From NCBI GenBank assembly GCA_041287425.1, contig JBEULG010000027.1, positions 62,001-126,000 on the forward strand: DNA of 64,000 nucleotides. The letters are read 5' to 3'. This DNA comes from JAFGSI01 sp041287425. GTDB taxonomy: Bacteria; Chloroflexota; Anaerolineae; Anaerolineales; Villigracilaceae. Below, piece by piece: positions 58,847-64,000 of the stretch; the first letter of the stretch is position 1; every line of letters begins with the position of its first letter. The notes beneath the pieces are model-generated. The model was not told the DNA's origin and did no database searches. It saw only the letters and a program-made list of their open reading frames with translations. Position numbers and translations under genes: made by a program.

Positions 58847-58852
58847 TATAAT
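58847..58852 (+). promoter_or_regulatory. -10 box (TATAAT) of the attenuator-type leader
   Basis: TATAAT ends 7 nt before a 20-codon ORF start at 58860 and reads into the leader of the GNAT-MazG gene. It is divergent from the CCA-type gene promoter, only about 50 bp apart. Confidence 0.6.
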
Positions 58853-58859
58853 TTAGTGT

Positions 58860-58922
58860 ATGCAGTCCAGACTGAATCCACTCCCGGCCCCTGCGACTCG
58901 TCTCCCTGCCAGGTCTGGTTAG
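58860..58922 (+). CDS. Possible leader peptide (20 codons)
   Basis: A short frame MQSRLNPLPAPATRLPARSG with stop at 58920, starting 7 nt after the -10 box. It is Pro- and Arg-rich (four of each). It lies wholly inside the leader RNA before the GNAT-MazG gene and ends just after the CAGGTCTGG element that can pair with the terminator loop. It could be a translated leader peptide, or the frame could be chance. Confidence 0.4.
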   Translation: MQSRLNPLPAPATRLPARSG

Positions 58923-58977
58923 GTTCAGTTCGTCATGCAAATCGGCGGCTCCCAGACCTGAGGAGCCGCTTTTCTTT
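58867..58977 (+). ncRNA. Attenuator-like leader RNA before the GNAT-MazG gene
   Basis: A 5' CCAGAC (58867-58872) can pair with GTCTGG (58913-58918). The same CAGGTCTGG (58910-58918) is fully complementary, over 9 nt, to CCAGACCTG in the terminator (58952-58960). The two pairings exclude each other, as in attenuators. No known riboswitch consensus was recognised. Confidence 0.5.
58945..58977 (+). terminator. Intrinsic terminator in the leader of the GNAT-MazG gene
   Basis: 8-bp stem GCGGCTCC / GGAGCCGC, 9-nt loop CAGACCTGA, then TTTTCTTT. It lies 13 nt before the start codon at 58990, so it must be bypassed for expression. Confidence 0.8.
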
Positions 58978-58989
58978 GGGAGTACCTGC

Positions 58990-59805
58990 ATGGACGCTAT
59001 CCGAATCCGCCCCATCGCCCCGGCCGATTTTGCCGAATGGCTGCGCATGCGGCAGGCGCTCTGGGACGATGACCCCGCCGATGAACTGCGCGCCGAGATG
59101 GGCGCGATGCTCGAAAACCCGCTCACGCCGGTCTTTGTGGCCGAGCGCGAGAACGGGAAACTGGGCGGCTTCCTGGAGGGCGGCCTGCGCCGCTACGCCG
59201 AAGGCTGCGACACCAGCCCGGTAGCCTACATCGAAGGCTGGTACGTGGACGAAGACCTGCGGCGGCAGGGAGTTGGCCGTCGGCTGGTGGAAGCGATGGA
59301 AGCCTGGGCGCGGGAACACGGTTACGCCGAACTGGCCTCCGACACCTGGCTGGAGAACGAAATCAGCCAGCAAGCGCATCTCTCGCTGGGCTTCGAGGAA
59401 TGCGAGCGCATCGTTGCCTACCGAAAGTTCCTCGGCAAACCGGAGAAGCCCGCCCCGCCGGGACTGAGCCTGCAGGAACTGACCGCCCGCATGCACGCCT
59501 TCGTCCGCTCGCAGGGCTGGTACGAGGCCGAGAGTCCGCGCCCGCAGACGCCGCGCAATCTGGCCATCTCGCTCTCGCTCGAAGCCAACGAAGTGCTGGA
59601 ACATTTCCAGTGGGGCGACCAGCCCAAAGACAACGACGAACTGGCAGGCGAACTGGCCGATGTGGCGTTATACTTGCTGCAACTGGCCTCTCTCTCCGGG
59701 ATGGATTTGGAAGAGGCGATTTTGAAAAAACTCGAGCAAAATGCAAGCAGGCAATGGGAACAAAGAGACTCAAAGGTCGAAAGTCGAAAGCCGTCCGATC
59801 TTTGA
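58990..59805 (+). CDS. GNAT acetyltransferase-MazG-like pyrophosphohydrolase fusion
   Basis: A 271-residue two-domain protein. Residues 1-150 are a GNAT domain near aminoglycoside 6'-N-acetyltransferases: IRPIAPADFAEWLRMR, VAYIEGWYVDEDLRRQGVGRRLVEA (acetyl-CoA loop) and LGFEECERIVAYRK. Residues about 158-250 are a MazG-like domain with SLEANEVLEHFQW and ELADVALYLLQLA, the two acidic pairs that bind Mg2+, close to dCTP-type pyrophosphatases. The last 20 residues (about 252-271) are encoded by an intergenic word repeat and are probably not part of the fold. GGGAG precedes the ATG. No similar fusion is familiar. Confidence 0.85.
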   Translation: MDAIRIRPIAPADFAEWLRMRQALWDDDPADELRAEMGAMLENPLTPVFVAERENGKLGGFLEGGLRRYAEGCDTSPVAYIEGWYVDEDLRRQGVGRRLVEAMEAWAREHGYAELASDTWLENEISQQAHLSLGFEECERIVAYRKFLGKPEKPAPPGLSLQELTARMHAFVRSQGWYEAESPRPQTPRNLAISLSLEANEVLEHFQWGDQPKDNDELAGELADVALYLLQLASLSGMDLEEAILKKLEQNASRQWEQRDSKVESRKPSDL

Positions 59806-59820
59806 CCTTCGACTTTTTGA
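59771..59820. repeat. Inverted word repeat (GGTCGAAAGTCGAAAG type) at the GNAT-MazG stop
   Basis: Words AAAGGTCGAAAGTCGAAAG and, inverted, CTTTGACCTTCGACTTTTTGAC. The reading frame of the upstream gene continues into the first half. Confidence 0.65.
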
Positions 59821-59836
59821 CGCCCAGGACTGGACC

Positions 59837-60367
59837 ATGAACATTGCAGTGTTTGGCGGCGCTCAACCCACAGAAGGCAACCCGGCCTATGCCGAAGCCT
59901 ACGAACTCGGCCGTCTCCTCGCCGAGGGCGGCCACACCGTCCTGACCGGCGGCTACATCGGCACGATGGAGGCCGTCAGCCGGGGGGCAGCCGAGGCGGG
60001 CGGACACGTCATCGGCGTCACCTGCGAGGAGATCGAGCGCTGGCGGCCGGTCGCCCCCAACCGCTGGGTCAAAGAGGAATGGCGTAAGGCGACCCTCCTC
60101 GAGCGGCTGGAGGCCATCATCACCGGCTCGGACGCCGCCATCGCCCTCCCCGGCGGCCCCGGCACCCTGACCGAGATTGCCCTGACGTGGAATCTGCTGA
60201 TTATCCGCTCCCTGCCGCCGCGCCCGCTGATTCTGGTCGGCGCAGGCTGGAGGTCCGTTTTTGACCGTTTTTTCGAGGAGTTCGACGAATATATGCCTGT
60301 CAACCAGCGCGAATACGTCCGATTTGCAACAAATGTTCAGGAGGCTGTCGCTCTCCTAAAATTCTAA
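59837..60367 (+). CDS. LOG-family protein (cytokinin-riboside-phosphate phosphoribohydrolase-like)
   Basis: A 176-residue Rossmann-like protein. It starts MNIAVFGGAQPTEGNPAYAEA and has the LOG signature PGGPGTLTE (the catalytic PGGxGTxxE) after SDAAIAL, with ERLEAIITGSDAA before it. The ATG at 59837 lacks a clear Shine-Dalgarno; a longer in-frame start at 59741 lies inside the upstream gene. Bacterial members cleave nucleoside 5'-monophosphates to base and ribose phosphate. Adjacent to a MazG-like domain, a shared nucleotide clean-up role is conceivable (inference). Confidence 0.88.
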   Translation: MNIAVFGGAQPTEGNPAYAEAYELGRLLAEGGHTVLTGGYIGTMEAVSRGAAEAGGHVIGVTCEEIERWRPVAPNRWVKEEWRKATLLERLEAIITGSDAAIALPGGPGTLTEIALTWNLLIIRSLPPRPLILVGAGWRSVFDRFFEEFDEYMPVNQREYVRFATNVQEAVALLKF

Positions 60368-60372
60368 TTTCT

Positions 60373-60463
60373 GTGTCGTTGCAAGCCCCGCAGGGGCGAA
60401 GCAATCTCCAAATGCGCAGGGGATTGCTTCGTCGCTCCCTGCGGTCGCTCCTCGCAATGACAC
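60373..60463. repeat. Dispersed inverted repeat (GCGAAGCAATC type) upstream of proS
   Basis: Arms TGTCGTTGCAAGCCCCGC...GGGGCGAAGCAATC and its approximate inverse GGGATTGCTTCG...GCTCCTCGCAATGACA flank ATGCGCA. It resembles the widespread TCATTGCGAGGAGCGA type element of many bacterial genomes. It fills most of the gap between the LOG gene and the first proS. Confidence 0.75.
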
Positions 60464-60478
60464 GCCAACGAGGTTCAA

Positions 60479-61918
60479 ATGGCAGACGAAAAACTCACCC
60501 CCCGCTCCGTTGACTTCTCCGAATGGTACAACCAACTGGTCCAGCGCGCCGAACTGGCCGACTACGCCCCGGTGCGCGGCTGCATGGTCGTGCGGCCGTA
60601 TGGCTGGACGCTGTGGGAAAACATCCAGCAGGCGCTCGACCGGCGCTTCAAAGAAACCGGCCACGTCAACGCCGCTTTTCCGCTCTTCATCCCGATGTCG
60701 TTCCTCGAAAAGGAGAAGGAACACGTCGAGGGCTTCTCGCCCGAACTGGCCGTCGTCACCATCGGCGGCGGCGAGAAACTCGAAGAGCCGCTCGTCGTGC
60801 GCCCGACCTCCGAGACCATCATCGGCTACATGTACTCGAAGTGGGTGCAGTCCTACCGCGACCTGCCCATCCTCATCAACCAGTGGGGCAACGTCGTCCG
60901 CTGGGAACTGCGCACCCGCCTCTTCCTGCGCACGCTGGAATTCTACTGGCAGGAGGGTCACACCGCCCACGCCACCGAGGCCGAAGCCCGCGAGGAGACC
61001 CTGCGCATGCTGGACGTGTACGCCGACTTCGCCATCAACGACGCCGCCGTGCCGGTCATCAAGGGCGTCAAAAGCCAGACCGAAAAATTCGCCGGCGCGG
61101 CCATGTCCACCACCATCGAGGCCATGATGCAGGATACCCGCGCCCTGCAATCCGGCACGTCGCACTTCCTCGGCCAGAACTTCGCCAAAGCCTTCGACAT
61201 CAAATTCCTGGACGAGAACAACACCCTGCAATACTGCTGGACGACCTCCTGGGGACTCTCGACCCGTTTCATCGGCGCCATCATCATGACGCACGGCGAC
61301 GACCAGGGCCTGATTCTGCCGCCCAAACTGGCCCCCATCCAGGTCGTCATCGTCCCGATTCTCAAATCGGACCTCGAGTCTGCTCCCGTTATGGAGGCCG
61401 TGCGCCGGGTCGAGGCGGAACTCAAGGCCGCCGGCCTGCGCGTCAAAGTGGACGACCGGCGCGAGGTCACGCCCGGCTTCAAGTTCAACGACTGGGAACT
61501 GCGCGGTGTGCCGCTGCGCATCGAGATTGGCCCCAAGGACGTGGAGAAGGGCAGCGTTGCCCTCGCCCGCCGCGACCGCCCCGGCAAGGAGGGCAAATCC
61601 TTCGTCCCGCAGGCTGGCCTGGCCGAGACGGTCAAGGCCCTGCTGGCCGACATCCAGAAATCCCTGCTGGAGCGTGCTACCGCCTTCCGCGACAGCCACA
61701 TCTTCGAGCCGAAAGACTACACCGAACTGACCGAGGCCGTCCAGAACGGCTGGGCCTATTCCTGGTGGTGCGAATCCGCCGAGTGCGAGGCCAAGGTGAA
61801 GGAAGATACCAAAGCCACCACCCGCTGCCTCCCGCTCGACCAGGAGGAGGGCAAAGGCAAGTGCATCGTCTGCGGCAAAGAAGCCAAGCGCAAGGTGTAT
61901 TTCGCAAGAGCGTATTAG
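60479..61918 (+). CDS. proS: Prolyl-tRNA synthetase, archaeal/eukaryotic-like (ProRS without editing insert)
   Basis: A 479-residue ProRS. It begins FSEWYNQLVQRAELADYAPVRGCMVVRPYGW, with class II motif 2 around NVVRWELRTRLFLRTLEFYWQEGH and motif 3 near HGDDQGLILPPKLAPIQ, an anticodon-binding domain and a C-terminal zinc-type extension (WWCESAECEAK and CIVCGKEA). There is no YbaK-like insert between motifs 2 and 3, which sets it in the archaeal/eukaryotic class. AGG lies 8 nt before the ATG. It is followed by a bacterial-class ProRS after 161 bp. Confidence 0.95.
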   Translation: MADEKLTPRSVDFSEWYNQLVQRAELADYAPVRGCMVVRPYGWTLWENIQQALDRRFKETGHVNAAFPLFIPMSFLEKEKEHVEGFSPELAVVTIGGGEKLEEPLVVRPTSETIIGYMYSKWVQSYRDLPILINQWGNVVRWELRTRLFLRTLEFYWQEGHTAHATEAEAREETLRMLDVYADFAINDAAVPVIKGVKSQTEKFAGAAMSTTIEAMMQDTRALQSGTSHFLGQNFAKAFDIKFLDENNTLQYCWTTSWGLSTRFIGAIIMTHGDDQGLILPPKLAPIQVVIVPILKSDLESAPVMEAVRRVEAELKAAGLRVKVDDRREVTPGFKFNDWELRGVPLRIEIGPKDVEKGSVALARRDRPGKEGKSFVPQAGLAETVKALLADIQKSLLERATAFRDSHIFEPKDYTELTEAVQNGWAYSWWCESAECEAKVKEDTKATTRCLPLDQEEGKGKCIVCGKEAKRKVYFARAY

Positions 61919-62076
61919 CGTGTCAAGTGTTAGCGTGTCAAGTGTTCCTGTGTCAAGTGTTAGCGTGTCAAGTACCACGTGACTCGTGACACACAACACC
62001 CAAACACCTGACACGTGACACCCAAACACTTGACACCCGACACGTGACACCCAAACACCTGACACCCACCACCGCC
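61913..62076. repeat. Word repeat (GTGTCAAGTGTTAGC / GACACCCAAACAC) between the two proS genes
   Basis: The left half is built of GTGTCAAGTGTTAGC words and the right half of roughly complementary CTGACAC and GACACCCAAACACTTGACAC words, so the whole can fold back on itself around CACGTGACTCGTG. It begins at the first proS stop codon and reaches to the second proS start. Confidence 0.75.
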
Positions 62077-62079
62077 CCC

Positions 62080-63879
62080 ATGAAAATGAGTCTCCTCTTC
62101 GGCCAAACCCTGCGCGACGCCCCCGCCGACACCTCGGCAAAACTCGGTGCAGGTGCGGAAGTCGCCAGCCACCAACTCCTGATTCGGGCCGGCTTCATCC
62201 GTCCGCTCGGGCCAGGAATGTTCGCCTTCCTGCCCCTCGCCCGCCGCTCGCTGAGCAAAATCGAGACCATCCTGCGCGAAGAGATGGACAAACTCGGCGG
62301 GCAAGAAGTTGACCTGCCGTTCGTCCACCCCGCCGAACTCTGGCAGGCAAGCGGGCGCTGGTATCAATTCGGCCCGGAATTGACCCGCTTCCAGGACCGC
62401 AACGGCCACGATTTGGCCCTGGCCACCGCCTATCACGAGGTCATCGCCGACCTGGCCCGCCGCGAGGTGCAGTCGTACAAGCAATTGCCGCGGCTGGTCT
62501 ATCACCTTGCCGCCCTCTGGCGCGATAAAGAGCGTCCACGCGGCGGCCTGCTGCGCATGCGCGCATTCCCGATGTTCAGCAGTTACAGCCTCGACGCCGA
62601 CCGGGACGGCCTCGAGCGGCAGTACCGCGCCCACTACCAGGCCTGCTTCAACATCTTCCGCCGCTGCGGGCTGGACGTGATCGCGGTCCAATCGGCCAGC
62701 GGCACAATGGACGGCAAACCCGCCCACGAGTTCATGTACCTGACCCCCATCGGCGAGGACACGCTCCTGCTGTGCGATGCGTGCGGCTACACCGCCAACC
62801 GTCAGGTAGCGCGCTTCCGCAAGCCGCCCGCCGCCCCCGAAGAGCCGCGCCCCATCGAAAAGGTCAAGACCCCGGCCTGCAAGACCATCGAAGACCTGGC
62901 GAACTTCCTCGGCGTACCGAAGGCCAAAACTGCCAAAGCCGTCTTCTTCATGGCAACCATCCCGGATGGGGAAACGGTCACCGAACAATTCGTCTTCGCC
63001 GTCATCCGCGGCGACATGGACCTGAACGAGACCAAACTCGCCAACGCCATCGGCGCCCGCGACCTGCGGCCGGCCACCGAGGAGGAAATCCGCCGCGTTG
63101 GGGCCGAGCCGGGGTTTGCCTCGCCGGTGGGTTTGAGAGTCGAAGAGTCGAATAGTCTGATTGTCGTGGATGATAGCATTGCCTCCTCCCCCAACCTGGT
63201 CGCCGGGGCCAACCAGGCAGATTACCACCTGCTCAACACCAATTTCGGGCGCGACTACCAGACCGACCTGGTCACCGACCTCGCCGCGGCGGAGGAAGGC
63301 GCGGCCTGCCCGCAGTGCAGCGCGCCGCTGCGCGCCGAGCGCGGCGTGGAGGTGGGTCACCTCTCCCAACCCGGCACGCGCTACTCGGAGGCCCTCGGCT
63401 GCACCTTCCTCGACCGCGACGGCCAGCCGAAGCCGGTCGTGATGGGCTCTTACGGCATCGGCGTCGGCCGTCTGCTGGCCTGCATCGCCGAGGCACATCA
63501 CGACGAACACGGGCTGGTCTGGCCGGTGAGCGTCGCCCCGTTCCAGGTGCATCTCGTCCTGCTGCGCGGCAAGGGGACGCCCCAGGCCGAGGAGACCGCC
63601 GAGCGTCTCTACGCCGAGTTGCAGGCCGCCGGCATCGAGGTCCTCTACGACGACCGCGACGAGAGTCCGGGCGTCAAGTTCAACGACGCCGACCTGATCG
63701 GCTGTCCGCTGCGCCTCACCGTCAGCGAACGGGCGCTCGGTCAGGGCGGGGTGGAGATGAAACTGCGCCGCGAGCAGGAAAAAGTCATCGTCCCGCTCGC
63801 CGAAACGCCGGGCCGCGTCCAGGCGGTGATACAATCCCTGCACGCGGAACTCACCGCCCGGCCGATGACTGATAACTGA
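62080..63879 (+). CDS. proS: Prolyl-tRNA synthetase, bacterial class with YbaK editing insert
   Basis: A 599-residue bacterial-type ProRS. MKMSLLFGQTLRDAPADTSAKLGAG opens the catalytic domain; motif 2 lies near LVYHLAALWRDKERPRGGLLRMRAF. The YbaK-like insertion domain runs from about IEKVKTPACKTIEDLANFLGV to near TDLVTDL, and class II motif 3 is MGSYGIGVGRLLACIAEAHHDEHGL. An anticodon-binding domain closes the chain. The ATG at 62080 lies at the edge of the repeat and has no clear Shine-Dalgarno; a GTG 36 nt upstream lies in the repeat. The last codons (MTDN) are within another word repeat. Confidence 0.95.
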   Translation: MKMSLLFGQTLRDAPADTSAKLGAGAEVASHQLLIRAGFIRPLGPGMFAFLPLARRSLSKIETILREEMDKLGGQEVDLPFVHPAELWQASGRWYQFGPELTRFQDRNGHDLALATAYHEVIADLARREVQSYKQLPRLVYHLAALWRDKERPRGGLLRMRAFPMFSSYSLDADRDGLERQYRAHYQACFNIFRRCGLDVIAVQSASGTMDGKPAHEFMYLTPIGEDTLLLCDACGYTANRQVARFRKPPAAPEEPRPIEKVKTPACKTIEDLANFLGVPKAKTAKAVFFMATIPDGETVTEQFVFAVIRGDMDLNETKLANAIGARDLRPATEEEIRRVGAEPGFASPVGLRVEESNSLIVVDDSIASSPNLVAGANQADYHLLNTNFGRDYQTDLVTDLAAAEEGAACPQCSAPLRAERGVEVGHLSQPGTRYSEALGCTFLDRDGQPKPVVMGSYGIGVGRLLACIAEAHHDEHGLVWPVSVAPFQVHLVLLRGKGTPQAEETAERLYAELQAAGIEVLYDDRDESPGVKFNDADLIGCPLRLTVSERALGQGGVEMKLRREQEKVIVPLAETPGRVQAVIQSLHAELTARPMTDN

Positions 63880-63914
63880 TCACTGACGACTGACGACTAA
63901 CGACTGACGACTCA
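63866..63914. repeat. Word repeat (ACTGACGACTG type) after the second proS
   Basis: Tandem variations of CTGACGA and CTGATAA. The stop codon of the upstream proS gene lies within it, and the next gene starts 9 bp after it. Confidence 0.7.
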
Positions 63915-63922
63915 CCATCAAC

Positions 63923-64000
63923 ATGCCCGCCATTGACCTCGCCCGCCTCAAACTCCAGGCCGCCCGGCTGGCGGAAAACTTCAGCAACCCGCCGGCTTTC
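63923..64000 (+). CDS. Start of a gene running off the right edge
   Basis: An ATG at 63923 opens a frame of 26 codons (MPAIDLARLKLQAARLAENF and on) that stays open to the window end. It lies right after the repeat following proS on the same strand. Too short for family assignment. Confidence 0.6.
   Translation, partial: MPAIDLARLKLQAARLAENFSNPPAF

Noticed and set aside
58847..58977. T-box leader
   Set aside because: There is no TGGTACCGCG motif, unlike the clear one before pheS.
56264..59224. A 986-codon plus-strand open frame
   Set aside because: It lies antisense to the DHH-CBS-CCA gene and then runs through the leader and into the GNAT gene in another frame. Low-complexity composition, no motif.
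61913..62076. CRISPR array
   Set aside because: The words are short, irregular and partly inverted. There are no constant-length spacers and no cas genes.
60356..62140. A 594-codon minus-strand frame over the first proS gene
   Set aside because: It covers the complement of a well-supported ProRS gene and starts within the word repeat; no recognisable domain.
61960..63843. A 627-codon minus-strand frame over the second proS gene
   Set aside because: Antisense shadow of ProRS, composition-driven.
1..64000. tRNA or rRNA genes
   Set aside because: No cloverleaf with TTCGA-type T-loop or rRNA-like stretch was found on reading either strand; a tRNAscan or Infernal run would settle it.

Overview
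The window looks like chromosomal DNA of a GC-rich Chloroflexota bacterium, most likely of the Anaerolineae type. This is inferred from gene content: tandem GH94 phosphorylases, an AcnX/UbiX/UbiD/MvaD isoprenoid set, Thr/Pro-rich lipoproteins and many palindromic or short-word intergenic repeats. Several genes seem to be transcribed without a leader, with a -10 box 6-7 nt before the start codon. No rRNA, tRNA, transposase or CRISPR array was seen.

Layout. 1-3750: tail of a PadR-type regulator, then a LolD/MacB-type ABC ATPase and an FtsX-type permease. 3842-11378 (minus): a beta-glucan oligosaccharide operon (GH94, GH5, GH94, cupin, solute-binding-like protein) behind a promoter carrying a LacI-type operator. 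11580-15946: a PMT-like glycosyltransferase, divergent from a NarL-type two-component system. 15958-22727 (minus): UbiX, the two AcnX subunits, a secreted amidohydrolase, an LpqC-like esterase and a UbiD-type decarboxylase. 23035-38972 (minus): an 11-gene, visibly more AT-rich defence island. 39481-45292 (plus): MvaD-type decarboxylase, M50 site-2 protease, HEAT-repeat protein, AEC transporter, secreted gluzincin and acylphosphatase. 45302-55345: RadC, a metallopeptidase lipoprotein, T-box-controlled pheST, a tiny Lys-rich protein, a DMT transporter, a P1 peptidase and a lipoprotein. 55355-64000: an IMPase-family phosphatase, a DHH-CBS-CCA fusion, a GNAT-MazG fusion behind an attenuator-like leader, a LOG protein, two prolyl-tRNA synthetases of different classes in tandem, and the start of one more gene.

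The most interesting system is the island at 23.0-39.0 kb. In transcription order it encodes a DUF4007 protein, a 1103-aa P-loop ATPase, VapB, VapC, a PAPS-reductase-like protein (BrxP/SspD/DndC type), a second DUF4007 protein, a small BrxF-like protein without a P-loop, a BrxC/PglY-type ATPase, PglZ, a short BrxL without a Lon domain, and a cysteine desulfurase. This combines an Ssp/Dnd-like sulfur module, which could make DNA phosphorothioate marks, with the BREX type 4 core. It has no DNA methyltransferase and no recognisable nuclease. An approximately 80-bp palindromic repeat lies once on the left of the island and twice on the right, all in the same orientation. Without the island, ubiD and mvaD, two putative isoprenoid genes, would be divergent neighbours.

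A second theme is isoprenoid synthesis. AcnX large and small subunits, UbiX and a UbiD-family protein together match the archaeal anhydromevalonate-phosphate route, while the nearby MvaD-family enzyme belongs to the classical or Chloroflexi-type mevalonate routes.
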